Below the pieces are notes generated by a model, which searched no databases, was not told where the DNA came from, and saw only the letters and a list, made by a program, of their open reading frames with translations. Below are positions 48,956-57,162 of a DNA stretch of 64,000 nt, in pieces (the stretch's first letter is position 1; the number at the start of each line of letters is the position of its first letter). Source of the DNA: Planctomycetota bacterium (GTDB lineage: Bacteria; Planctomycetota; MHYJ01; JACQXL01; JACQZI01); assembly GCA_016207825.1 (NCBI GenBank), contig JACQZI010000007.1, positions 124,001 to 188,000 on the forward strand, given 5' to 3'. Made by a program: the position numbers and the translations under genes.

Positions 48956-49459
48956 ATGGAAAACTTTTCAATGAAGAACGAGATATTCAAACTGTTGATA
49001 ACCAACAATGTCCCCTTTGAAGGGGCGGAAACAATTCTTTCCCAATGTCTTAACTTTATGAAAAATACCGGAAAACTGGGTGAAGTTGTGCATTCTTTGG
49101 GATTGGAACTCTCCAGGTTCAGGCAGAATGAAGCGCTGGAGTTCTATTACGATATAAAAAAGGACGGGGAAGACCTTGCCTATATTTCTAAAGGCTGGGA
49201 AGACCCCGGTTTTCGTTTGGGCGAATTGATAATCATCCCGTTTAAAGACCTGAATATATTCAGGCAAAACTCTGATAAAATACTTAATATCTGCTCCACG
49301 CAGGTGATTGCCTGCGGCGTTAACGCGACGCCTAAAAGCGAATTGCAGCTGGATTTGACAATCCCCATTTACCAGGACGGGCTGACCGCGAAAACGCTCA
49401 AAGACGCTCTGGACACGATGAAAACCTGCGTCACTAAAATCAAGGCGTTCTTCAGATAA
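48956..49459 (+). CDS. hypothetical protein with a duplicated C-terminal part
   Basis: A 167-residue soluble protein without signal peptide. An N-terminal helical part (LLITNNVPFEGAETILSQCL) is followed by a longer alpha/beta part ending NICSTQVIACGV, SELQLDLTIPIYQDGLT and TLKDALDTMKTCVTKIKAFF. The last 60 residues recur as a separate frame at 50038. The family is not recognised. It has its own promoter and a good ribosome site and precedes a lipoprotein gene by 16 bp. Confidence 0.75.
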   Translation: MENFSMKNEIFKLLITNNVPFEGAETILSQCLNFMKNTGKLGEVVHSLGLELSRFRQNEALEFYYDIKKDGEDLAYISKGWEDPGFRLGELIIIPFKDLNIFRQNSDKILNICSTQVIACGVNATPKSELQLDLTIPIYQDGLTAKTLKDALDTMKTCVTKIKAFFR

Positions 49460-49475
49460 TAAGAAAGGAGTGTTT

Positions 49476-50009
49476 ATGAGGTATTTAGTGATATTGTTTG
49501 TGCTTATGGCTATGCTGAGTGGATGTAGCAGAAAGCCTGCTGTGCCTGAGGCTTTTAAAGGGCAATTAATGAAGTTTTTAGATGCAGGAACCAAGATAAA
49601 TGTGATGCTGCATGGGCAATTGTCTTATACTGAGTTTAGACAGCAGCTCGCTGATACTAAGGCAGCTCACGATTTAATGGGTTCGATGTGGCCGGGTGCG
49701 CTATCGCAAAGCTTTGATGATGGATTTGCGAAGGCAATAGAAGGGTGGGATTTAGTTCTAAGTTTGTGGACGTTTAAAGTGGATGGTGAGTATCCTCCGT
49801 CCGAGGTGGGAAATAATGGCTACGATTTCTATGTTGCTTATGAGGGAGATAAAGTGTGGACGGAAGAGTTCAAGAGTGACTGTCCTGATATAAGCAAACG
49901 AGGCAAGTTGTTTATTCCTGTTAACGAGAATGTTCGTATAATAGGCGACATAGCTGGTGAAGCGTTTGAGGATGGAAGAAATAAAATATTAAAGGAGTTA
50001 GAAAAGTGA
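49476..50009 (+). CDS. lipoprotein of unknown function, likely inserted
   Basis: From the ATG at 49476 (with AAGGAG before it) there are 177 residues and a good lipobox, AMLSGC. The mature part (KINVMLHGQLSYTEFRQQ, WDLVLSLWTFKVDGEYPP) is not recognised. Its base use (many TG and AG dinucleotides, codons such as AGT, TTA, GTG, ATA) differs from the neighbours. It lies between a full gene and the C-terminal duplicate of that gene, which suggests it came in with the duplication. Confidence 0.75.
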   Translation: MRYLVILFVLMAMLSGCSRKPAVPEAFKGQLMKFLDAGTKINVMLHGQLSYTEFRQQLADTKAAHDLMGSMWPGALSQSFDDGFAKAIEGWDLVLSLWTFKVDGEYPPSEVGNNGYDFYVAYEGDKVWTEEFKSDCPDISKRGKLFIPVNENVRIIGDIAGEAFEDGRNKILKELEK

Positions 50010-50037
50010 AATAAGTGTGCTTTAGGACGTTATATTT

Positions 50038-50238
50038 ATGCAAAGAATAATTGAAAGATTTAATATCTGCGCTACTCAAGTGATTGCCTGCGGCGTTAAA
50101 TCAACGGATAGAAGCGAACTACAATTAAATTTGACAATTCCCATTTACCAGGGCGGTCTTACCGTAATCACGCTTAAAGATGCCTTGGATACGATGAAAA
50201 CCTGCGTCACACAAGTAAAAGCTTTTTTCCCGCGGTAA
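50038..50238 (+). pseudogene. C-terminal duplicate of the 48956 gene
   Basis: The 66-codon frame (MQRIIERFNICATQVIACGV and on) matches the last 60 residues of the upstream protein at about 80 percent of positions, including SELQLNLTIPIYQ and LKDALDTMKTCVT. The N-terminal 100 residues are missing. It could be expressed as a small protein, but no Shine-Dalgarno is visible, and I regard it as a partial duplication. Confidence 0.75.
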
Positions 50239-50256
50239 AATATAGGGAGTAAGTTA

Positions 50257-51438
50257 ATGGAAAAAGAAATATATCGGGCAGAGGAAATAACAAATAAGGA
50301 AAGGGCGATAATCTACGGAATAATCCGGAAAGACGGCACCGTATCCACCAGATACAGCAGTGAACCGATTTTCCCTGCCAAGTTGGCCGAAGAATTACGC
50401 CAAAACGATGACTTAAAACGAAAATGCCCCATAGACGAAAATGGAAACGTTAAAGTAAACGAAATAGATAAAAAAGAAATAACCCGATTAATGATTGATA
50501 ATAAGGAACAGGTTTTCAGCCGTCTTTGTAGCGAGCGGAGCGAGGATTTGGTAACTTTTACGGTGTTCGAAAGCCTTAATATAATCCATGGTCGGGACGA
50601 AAACAATACGCCGTTTGATATCACTCCTTTGCTCGGCGGGCAAAAAGTAAGGTATAGGAATAAAGTCAGGCTTTGGTTTGGAGCAAACGGTGACACCTTG
50701 TTTTGGAGGCCGTTAGATGATAAAGATATTCCACCGGATAAATACAATCCGGCTCTTCTGGATACCATAAAGAAAATAGAAATTCATCCCAGGGAAATAG
50801 GCGGTCATATACAAAGAACCGAATCGGATGCCGTTCATGTAAACAGCGATAAAAAGACCATGGTGTTTCTGGATGCCAAATTAACTGCCCAATCTTCCCC
50901 TTGTTATTCTGCCGAGCAAAAAGCCTGCCGACTTTATGTTAAATGTTCAAGGAGTGATGGGGGGCATCAGAAGGAAAACCATTGCGATTATTGGGGAAGC
51001 GATAATTTTGCAGAAAAAGATTTAATTCCCAAATACTTTAATTCCATAAAAAAACCGGAAAACATTTCAGGGGAAGTGGATAACCAAATTGCCTTCTGTA
51101 ATAAATATTACCAGCTTATGAGAAACTGGCTTTTCGGTAATATACTGGTGGATACAGTTGATGCTTTTAAAGGATGGGATTTCCACCTGGTTCACGTCGG
51201 TGATATAAATCACCTGCAAGATATGGAGTTTTACCTTGGGTTTAAAAAGCATTTGAAAGAAATTGATATAGAAGGGCAACCTTCCCGGACATTTGCCTTA
51301 ACCACTTGGCAGCATATCGCCTCGTCTGTCGGGCAAACATTCCCCGCCGATGAAAAAGCATTGTCTCTTTTGGGTTGGCTTTCCAATCACCCTGTAACAG
51401 GCTCTATTTACGGACAACATAATTGCTTATTTCGATAA
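50257..51438 (+). CDS. putative PD-(D/E)XK endonuclease-like protein
   Basis: A 393-residue soluble protein. The segment ESDAVHVNSDKKTMVFLDAK (about 189-208) has Glu/Asp, then a strand with D-x-K, the arrangement of a PD-(D/E)XK active site. It is followed by a Cys-rich section (SSPCYSAEQKACRLYVKC) and a Tyr/Asn-rich helix (FCNKYYQLMRNWLFGN). This order reminds me of the PGN_0703-type putative restriction endonucleases, but I could not check it. A short repeat-like stretch, GTAGCGAGCGGAGCGAG, lies in frame at about 50529. No methyltransferase is nearby. A zinc-ribbon gene follows after 11 bp. Confidence 0.6.
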   Translation: MEKEIYRAEEITNKERAIIYGIIRKDGTVSTRYSSEPIFPAKLAEELRQNDDLKRKCPIDENGNVKVNEIDKKEITRLMIDNKEQVFSRLCSERSEDLVTFTVFESLNIIHGRDENNTPFDITPLLGGQKVRYRNKVRLWFGANGDTLFWRPLDDKDIPPDKYNPALLDTIKKIEIHPREIGGHIQRTESDAVHVNSDKKTMVFLDAKLTAQSSPCYSAEQKACRLYVKCSRSDGGHQKENHCDYWGSDNFAEKDLIPKYFNSIKKPENISGEVDNQIAFCNKYYQLMRNWLFGNILVDTVDAFKGWDFHLVHVGDINHLQDMEFYLGFKKHLKEIDIEGQPSRTFALTTWQHIASSVGQTFPADEKALSLLGWLSNHPVTGSIYGQHNCLFR

Positions 51439-51449
51439 CTGATTAATAA

Positions 51450-51734
51450 ATGGGGACTTTAGCTGTATATAAGTGTAATAACTGCGGAAATCAATTTGAA
51501 GCTTCCAAGGGAGGGGGATTTAACTTTGTCGAATATAGGTGTGTTAAATGTGATTATATAAAAGGCGTGCCGAGCAAGAATAAAGGCGGCAAATATTATA
51601 AAAAGATTCCCACTAAACTAATAGGTGTATGCAATAAATGCGGAGGTGAACTGGACAATAAACTGCATCCCATGTGTCCGAAATGTAAAAAAAGAGATGT
51701 AACAGAAAAAGAAGTATTGTTGTATTATGATTAA
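51450..51734 (+). CDS. small zinc-ribbon protein
   Basis: A 94-residue protein with four CxxC pairs: CNNCGNQF (9-16), CVKCDY (31-36), CNKCGGEL (62-69) and CPKCKKRD (76-83). They can form two zinc ribbons. It starts 11 bp after the nuclease-like gene and is probably cotranscribed. The family is not recognised; it may be a nucleic-acid-binding partner. Confidence 0.75.
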   Translation: MGTLAVYKCNNCGNQFEASKGGGFNFVEYRCVKCDYIKGVPSKNKGGKYYKKIPTKLIGVCNKCGGELDNKLHPMCPKCKKRDVTEKEVLLYYD

Positions 51735-51851
51735 AAAACGGTTTAGAAAGAATGTTTTGCTTGGATAATTCAGGGCATCCATCCCGAATTTCAAATCCCC
51801 CTTGACACTTGAAGTTTGTAATACATCCCCACGGAAAAAACCTACCATTTC
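51735..51851. other. short spacer before array C
   Basis: No gene. Nothing notable apart from an AT-rich start and a TTGACACTTGAAG near 51803. Confidence 0.5.
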
Positions 51852-52080
51852 GCTGAGCCTCGGACACCATTATCCACTATGTCTGATAGCAAGGCGCAGA
51901 GGAACGGTCTTCATTATGCACAGGATTCCTTAGCATTCCGCACAGGATCGGTCAGCAAGGCGCACCAGACCAGTCACCATTATCCACCGGATTCCTCTCC
52001 ATTCCGCAATGTATAAGTCACCATGGCGCAGAGGATTCCTCAGCATGATGCAAAGGATTCCTCAGCATGGCGCAAAGAGA
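51852..52080. repeat. Array C: ten 22-bp tandem repeats
   Basis: Units start at 51852, 51874, 51896, 51918, 51940, 51962, 51984, 52006, 52028 and 52050, an exact 22-bp period. The commonest unit begins GCACAGGATTCCT; the core AGGATTCCT is an odd-centred palindrome. Units degenerate toward the left, and the second half alternates among CAGCATTCC, CAGCAAGGC and CACCATTAT forms, so higher-order pairing of units is possible. The right end fades into GCAAAGAGAGAGA. Confidence 0.92.
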
Positions 52081-52134
52081 GAGACATACTACTCCCGCTC
52101 ATCCGTTCCAATTCTCATCAGTATTAGCTTCTAT

Positions 52135-52426
52135 CCCTGAGTATGGCAGATTAAACGATTAGTAGTGCCAGTCTCTATGGTCAAGATGGGTACGATAAAT
52201 GATTAAGAGGGGTAGACTAAATGGCTTAGAGCGGTAGATTAAATGATTAGTAGTGCCGGATTAAATGATAAGGATGGGTAGGATAAATAGTTGAGAGGGG
52301 TAGTCTAAATGGTTATGACGGGTAGATTAAATGGCTGGGATGGGTAGACTAAATGGCTATAGTGGGTAGTCTAAATGGTAAAGAGTGGTAGATTAAGTGG
52401 TAGGGATGGGTAGGGGGTATGGTACC
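52135..52426. repeat. Array D: thirteen 22-bp tandem repeats
   Basis: The third base of GGT (or its equivalent) in GGGTAGATTAAATGG recurs at 52147, 52169, 52191, 52213, 52235, 52257, 52279, 52301, 52323, 52345, 52367, 52389 and 52411: exactly 22 bp each. The centre varies among TAGATTA, TAGACTA and TAGTCTA; the last two are an odd-centred palindrome in opposite polarity. It ends at GGTATGGTACC (52416-52426). The unit is unrelated in sequence to arrays B and C but has the same period. Confidence 0.95.
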
Positions 52427-52515
52427 ACCACCCCCAAAAAGTTAGAATACCACTTATTAGCAGGTTTAAATCAATATAAGCAGTAATCAGCCTATTTTAG
52501 GCTCTTTTTCGAAAT
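52416..52515 (+). promoter_or_regulatory. array-boundary motif set shared with the first locus
   Basis: GGTATGGTACC (52416), TTTAAATCA (52465), CTATTTT (52492) and CGAAAT (52510) occur in the same order as the corresponding motifs after array B, with similar spacing (49, 27 and 18 bp against 46, 23 and 10). Confidence 0.6.
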
Positions 52516-52687
52516 AACCACTACCAAAAAAACACTGTTTTTTGGGTAGACCTCTACCACTTTTTAGGTGTTTTGAAGGGGTTTTGTACACTGATTCAGC
52601 AGATTTTGCTGATTTATCCGTTAAATCTGTTTAATCCGCTTACAGAACTCAATATATTAAAAATGGCGTCAAATATACGCGTTTTCA
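52516..52687. other. spacer with a short inverted repeat
   Basis: No gene. CAGCAGATTTTGCTG (about 52598-52612) is an inverted repeat, and several GGGTAGACCTCTACCAC-type bits echo array D. Confidence 0.5.
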
Positions 52688-52775
52688 TGGAATAAACGGA
52701 AAGATTGGGTTGACAAAGTGGAAGAAAATGCTTGACAAAGTGGAATAAATAAGTTGACAAGAATGGATTAGAATG
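52688..52775 (+). repeat. mini-array E: TTGACA repeats every 22 bp
   Basis: TTGACAAAGTGGAA occurs at 52710 and 52732, and TTGACAAGAATGG at 52754. A weak fourth member (TGGAATAAACGG) lies at 52688. The repeat is again 22 bp and precedes the second wHTH gene, as the TTG-repeat at 28674 precedes the first. Confidence 0.82.
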
Positions 52776-52925
52776 TCAGAATATCAGGATACCAGATGAC
52801 CAGAAAAAAACAGACTATCAGAAAATCAGAATAACAGAATGCCTAAATCTGATGCTCCCGCCAAAGGCGAGGCTCGCCGAAAGCGGCTGATAATCTGATG
52901 CTCTGATACTCTGATAATCTTTAAG
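52770..52925. repeat. dispersed ATCAGA palindromic repeat
   Basis: AGAATATCAGGATACCAGAT at the left and CTGATGCTCTGATACTCTG at the right make a long imperfect hairpin around CCGCCAAAGGCGAGGCTCGCC. A close relative lies at 57563-57660. Confidence 0.7.
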
Positions 52926-52928
52926 CCT

Positions 52929-53375
52929 ATGCCAAGAAGATGTATTTTCATCCAGCTGGATAAATCCGAGATTGCCTCGCTCCAGCACTTTATGTCCCGG
53001 ATGTCGGTCGAAGGCAACCACCACGCGCGGAAACGCGCCCAGGCAGTCTGGTTTTCCCACGAATTCCATACCGTGGAACGAATCGCCGAAGAACTTTAAA
53101 CCTCTCCCCGCTCGGTTTACCAATGGCTCAAACTCTATAAAGAAAAAGGGCTGAACGGATTTATTTATCCGATACGCTCCAGGAAATTAACCGCCCAACA
53201 GATTGATGAGATTATGTCCGTCAGCGGATGGTCCGCTTATATGATAAAAAGAAGGGTATCCACCGAAGGCTGGTCATCACGCAAAATCGCCCAGTGGATA
53301 AAAGACAACTGGAATATAAATATCTCCCATGAACGCTTAAGGCAGATTATAAATAAGAAACTGCGCGGAGGTTAA
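52929..53375 (+). pseudogene. second wHTH gene, interrupted by one TAA
   Basis: The frame from ATG at 52929 to TAA at 53373 has 149 codons, of which codon 57 (53097-53099) is TAA. Apart from that, the product is colinear with the 28751 protein: PRRCIFIQLDKSEIASLQHF, KRAQAVWFSH, then the stop inside the HTH (IAEEL-stop-TSPRSVYQWL), then SGWS, WIKDNWNINISHERLRQII. The sequence after the stop has not decayed, so the lesion is recent, a sequencing error, or bypassed. Without bypass only 56 residues would be made. Confidence 0.85.
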
Positions 53376-53405
53376 ACATGTCCCCGAATTATACGCGCAA
53401 AGAGG

Positions 53406-54518
53406 TTATTCTTTTATAGGCAACTGGATTGTAATCCTCTCCGAGACGGTGCCTTTCTTGGTATCCATAATCCTGAAAGATAGGTTTACCTCGCCTGTTT
53501 TATCCGGCATCCTCAAAAAGAGCTGACGGTTTTTGGAATCGTATCTGAATGACTTCTCGTCCAGGTCAAGTATCTTAACTTCGCCATCCGGTATATTCGC
53601 GCCGATAAACGTGATGCCCGCTTCCGCGTTTCTCCTAAGGGTCATTTTAGGAAATTTTACCCCGATGACGCGGATAAAATCCTTCATATCCGCCAGCTTA
53701 AACCCGCCGGCGCCGGCCAGGATTGATTTATCGATTTCCCCGGCAAGCGCTTCTATTTTCCGGTAACTATAAGACCAATCCTGCCTCCCGTTTAATACCA
53801 CCAGGACATTTTTCCGTGTAAAGAAAATCGTTCCGCGGTCGGATTCAGCGGGCAGCCAATAGCAATTATCCCCGAATTTGCCGCCGGATTGGCTGCCTTC
53901 TTTGGCTTTTTCCGCGAGCAGTAACGATTCTTCCAGCGCATCAACCGCGCTTTCGGCGTCAGCGAAGACTTTTACTGTCATCTCAAATGAATCCTTGTTG
54001 GGTTCGGCAAGCGGCGTCTTCTCATCGTTTTTCCCCTCCTGTTTTTCCGGCCGGACGGTAAAACAGCCCGCCCCGCCTTCAAGCGCGCCTTTCGGGAAAA
54101 AGCGGGCCAGCCATTCGGCGCTGTTAAATTCAACTATCTGGTTGCCGTTCACCTCTTTGACAACCCGGAATTTGTATGAGCCAATATGTTTGCCTTTCCT
54201 GATTATTTCCTTGGGTTTTTCCCGGCCGGGAGTTTGCTCCTCGGGTTTACTTTTCATTTTGTAGTCGAGGTTTAAATAGATAGTATTATCTGTGGTAAGC
54301 TTGGAATCCATATCCGAAGATTCCAGTTCTTCGATTTTCCTCCTGATGGTTTCCTTAAGCAGTGATTTATAGAGTTCGTCAAGCTCGTTTTGGTCGGACG
54401 AGGTTTTATCGTCATCCGAAGCGCCGGTAACGATATCTTCTGCTTTAAGGTCTGGGCAAACCGCCGCTAAACACATTAGCGTAATAAGCAAGGTAAATAT
54501 TTTAATATGCTTTGGCAT
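53406..54518 (-). CDS. exported hypothetical protein
   Basis: A 370-residue protein with a signal peptide (1-26, cleaving after LKAED). A helical, acidic part (about 40-70) is followed by an alpha/beta domain (SYKFRVVKEVNGNQIVEF; SFEMTVKVFADAESAVDALE) and a C-terminal beta-sandwich-like part ending ISERITIQLPIKE-like strands. Family not recognised. It stands alone, and its end lies 31 bp from the end of the wHTH pseudogene. Confidence 0.78.
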   Translation of the reverse strand: MPKHIKIFTLLITLMCLAAVCPDLKAEDIVTGASDDDKTSSDQNELDELYKSLLKETIRRKIEELESSDMDSKLTTDNTIYLNLDYKMKSKPEEQTPGREKPKEIIRKGKHIGSYKFRVVKEVNGNQIVEFNSAEWLARFFPKGALEGGAGCFTVRPEKQEGKNDEKTPLAEPNKDSFEMTVKVFADAESAVDALEESLLLAEKAKEGSQSGGKFGDNCYWLPAESDRGTIFFTRKNVLVVLNGRQDWSYSYRKIEALAGEIDKSILAGAGGFKLADMKDFIRVIGVKFPKMTLRRNAEAGITFIGANIPDGEVKILDLDEKSFRYDSKNRQLFLRMPDKTGEVNLSFRIMDTKKGTVSERITIQLPIKE

Positions 54519-54851
54519 AAAGATAATCTCTTTCCTTAATGGGTAGTGTAAGATATTTTGGACGGGGTGTCAAGCGAAATTATGCCTGCCGTATCCCCAT
54601 TCTCAATCTTCTTGACAAATCAGGCGTTTTGGATATAATATGCGGGTTTGAAGTATAGGTTTAACCGGATTAATGAATATATCCCGCTTAACTACGTTGC
54701 GGGACGCCCGATTATATGATTAGGTGGAACGGGCGCTGATAAAGCTGATGATATTTTTGAACTGTCCCACTCCGTCCCCCGACGTTACGTCGGGAGACTG
54801 CGGGGACGCTTGATTTATACTTGATTTTAGTAGAAGCGGAGGTTATTGTCT
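54519..54851. other. intergenic region before groEL1
   Basis: It has the groEL1 promoter at 54612, a leader of about 205 bases, and a palindrome CCCGACGTTACGTCGGG (about 54779-54795) of the dispersed type. The CIRCE operator (TTAGCACTC...GAGTGCTAA) is not present. Confidence 0.65.
54612..54639 (+). promoter_or_regulatory. sigma70-type promoter upstream of groEL1
   Basis: TTGACA (54612-54617), 16-bp spacer, TATAAT (54634-54639). A strong match, far from the gene. Confidence 0.75.
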
Positions 54852-56462
54852 ATGCCCAAAGAAATCAGATACGATGAGAATGCATGGAAATCCCTTAAAA
54901 CCGGTATTGAAAAATCAGCCCGGGCAATCAAATTCAGCCTGGGACCCAGAGGACGCAACGTCATGCTCGACCAGGGCTGGGGCAGTCCCAAGATAATCAA
55001 GGACGGCAACGACATCGCCGATGAAATCGAGCTTTCCGACCCTTACGAAAACCTCGCCGCCAATATGGTCAAGCAGGCCGCTTCCAAAACCAATGACATG
55101 ACCGGCGACGGCTCCACCACAACCGTGGTCCTGACCGAAGCCATCTTTATGGAAAGCTTAAAGCACGTCAATTCCGGCGCCAACCCAATGGCCGTCAGCC
55201 GCGGCATCGGCAAGGCCGCCGATTTCGTCATCAAGGAACTCAAGAAAGCCTCCAAGCCCGTAACTTCCAACGAACAGATTAAATATATCGCCACGGTCGC
55301 CGCGGGGAACTCTCCCGCCGTGGGCGAGATGCTCGCCAACGCCATGAAAAAGGTCTCCAAAGACGGCGTCATAACCATCGAGGAAGGCAAAGGCATAGAA
55401 ACCGAAACGAAAATAGTCGAAGGCATGCAGTTCGACCGCGGATATATCTCACCTTATTTCATCACCGACCAGGAAAACCTGAAGGTGGAGCTAAACGAGC
55501 CTTACATCCTGGTTTACGAAGAGAAACTTGCCAGCACCATAGACTTAATCCCGCTACTGGAAAAGATAGCCCAGACCAAAAAGCCGCTTTTGATTATCGC
55601 GGACGAGGTGGAAGGCGATGCGCTGGCAATGCTCGTGGTCAATAAGACCAAAGGCATCCTCCAATGCGCCGCGGTCAAGGCGCCCGGCTACGGCGACCGC
55701 AGGAAGGAAATGCTGGAAGATATCGCCATCATGACTGATGCCGAAGCGATTTATAAGGATTTGGGCATAGATTTAAAGACGCTCTCCCTTGATAAACTGG
55801 GGCGCGCCAAAAAGGTGGTCATAGATTCGGAAAACACGACCCTGATGGAAGGCGCCGGCGCAACTAAGAAAATAGAGGCGCGGATAGCATCCATCCGTAA
55901 GGAAATAGAAAGAAACGATTCGGATTACGATAAAGAAAAACTGCAGGAACGTTTAGCGCGCTTAGCGGGCGGAATCGCCCAGGTGAATGTCGGCGCGGCA
56001 ACGGAATCCGAACTTAAGGAAAAGAAATCGCGCGCGGAATCCGCCCTCCACGCAGTCAAGGCCGCTAATGAGGAAGGCTTTGTCACCGGTGGCGGAGTTA
56101 CACTCTTAAAGCTTGCGGAGAAACTCGACAGCCTGAAACTGTCGGGAGATGAACAGCTCGGAACGGAAATAATGAAAAAGGCCTTGGCCATGCCCATCAG
56201 GCACATCGCCGGCAATGCCGGGCAGGATGGGTCATTGGTTATCAGGAAGATGGAACAATCCAAGGATGTTAATTTCGGCTACGACGCGGATAAAGAGGAG
56301 TTTACGGATTTGGCAAAGCGCGGGATACTGGACCCGGCGAAGGTCGTCCGTTGCGCCATCCAGAACGCTTCCAGCGTCGCCCAGCTTATTTTGACGGCAG
56401 GGGCGGCGATTATTGAAGCGCCTGAGGAAGAAGAGAAAGACGAAGAAACGCGGGGAGAATAA
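54852..56462 (+). CDS. groEL1: chaperonin GroEL, copy 1 (divergent)
   Basis: I start at the ATG at 54852, with GGAGG about ten bases upstream; a TTG two codons earlier is possible. The 536-residue protein is colinear with GroEL: LGPRGRNVMLD, the ATP loop DMTGDGSTTTVVL, VAGNSPAVGEM-like region, and VEGMQFDRGYISPYF. Ser397 replaces the catalytic Asp of E. coli position 398 (AESALHAVKA against VEDALHATRA). The C-terminus is acidic (EEEEKDEETRGE), without the GGM tail. No groES is adjacent; groES-groEL2 follow 0.8 kb downstream. Confidence 0.95.
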   Translation: MPKEIRYDENAWKSLKTGIEKSARAIKFSLGPRGRNVMLDQGWGSPKIIKDGNDIADEIELSDPYENLAANMVKQAASKTNDMTGDGSTTTVVLTEAIFMESLKHVNSGANPMAVSRGIGKAADFVIKELKKASKPVTSNEQIKYIATVAAGNSPAVGEMLANAMKKVSKDGVITIEEGKGIETETKIVEGMQFDRGYISPYFITDQENLKVELNEPYILVYEEKLASTIDLIPLLEKIAQTKKPLLIIADEVEGDALAMLVVNKTKGILQCAAVKAPGYGDRRKEMLEDIAIMTDAEAIYKDLGIDLKTLSLDKLGRAKKVVIDSENTTLMEGAGATKKIEARIASIRKEIERNDSDYDKEKLQERLARLAGGIAQVNVGAATESELKEKKSRAESALHAVKAANEEGFVTGGGVTLLKLAEKLDSLKLSGDEQLGTEIMKKALAMPIRHIAGNAGQDGSLVIRKMEQSKDVNFGYDADKEEFTDLAKRGILDPAKVVRCAIQNASSVAQLILTAGAAIIEAPEEEEKDEETRGE

Positions 56463-56463
56463 C

Positions 56464-56536
56464 GACACACCCCTCACTCCCCTCTTATTAGAGGGGACTT
56501 AAATATCCCCTCTTGAGAGGGGGCAGGGGGTGTGTT
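56464..56536. repeat. dispersed inverted repeat (ACACCCCT..CTCCCCTC type)
   Basis: ACACACCCCTCACTCCCCTC pairs with GAGAGGGGGCAGGGGGTGTG-type sequence, with an inner CCCCTCTT..GAGAGGGG. It follows directly on the groEL1 stop and can act as a terminator. The sequence type is common as a mobile repeat in many bacterial genomes. Confidence 0.85.
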
Positions 56537-56574
56537 ACCGAAGGCTTTATTGTTTTAGAGTTACTAAATAGACT

Positions 56575-57126
56575 ATGTTAAACAAAGCTTTATTGGTGCT
56601 AATCGGTTTCGCTATCGCATTCAGCGGGGTTAATCCATCCTTCGCTAAGGAGGAAAAGGAAAAAGTTCCCAAGGGCTTGAAGACAAAGACGGAAATAAAC
56701 TATGAATTTAAAAAAGAATCAGGCAAATACAAAAAGACCTTATACGCTAAGAGTATTTACCAATACGATATTAAGGGTAAAGAAACTGATCGGAGCGTTT
56801 ATAATACAGATGGTAAGTTAGCATCTAAGATACTTTTAAAATATGATAACAATGGCAATAAGATTGAATGGGATTTGTATGATGCCAATGATAAGTTAAA
56901 AAGCAAAGACCGTTATGAATATGATAACAAAGGCAATTGTATTCAGCTGGCTCAATACGATGGTGATGCTAAATTAACATGGAAAGCTCTTGCCAAATAT
57001 GACGACAAAGGCAATATGATTGAGTTTGCTGTATATGCGATAAAGGAAGAATCCGGCAAGGAACAGGAAATCTTGGTATCCCAGACAAACTGGGAATATG
57101 AGTTTTATCCGGAGGAGAAGAAATAG
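56575..57126 (+). CDS. exported protein with YD-like repeats
   Basis: A 183-residue protein with a signal peptide (cleaving near PSFAK). The mature part consists of about four repeats of the type 'YDNNGNKIEWDLYDANDKLK', a short beta-hairpin repeat related to YD/RHS repeats and MORN-like sheets. Charged and lysine-rich. Function unknown; it lies between groEL1 and groES. Confidence 0.75.
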   Translation: MLNKALLVLIGFAIAFSGVNPSFAKEEKEKVPKGLKTKTEINYEFKKESGKYKKTLYAKSIYQYDIKGKETDRSVYNTDGKLASKILLKYDNNGNKIEWDLYDANDKLKSKDRYEYDNKGNCIQLAQYDGDAKLTWKALAKYDDKGNMIEFAVYAIKEESGKEQEILVSQTNWEYEFYPEEKK

Positions 57127-57162
57127 TTATTAGAGTATATGTTATAACCGTTACCCCCCTCT

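Noticed and set aside
51852-52426. Tandem interspaced guide (TIGR-type) array
   Set aside because: Units vary by drift, not by unrelated spacers, and no Nop-domain or nuclease-fused Tas-like gene is adjacent.
54519-54851. CIRCE operator before groEL1
   Set aside because: I looked for TTAGCACTC...GAGTGCTAA and found nothing similar here or before groES.
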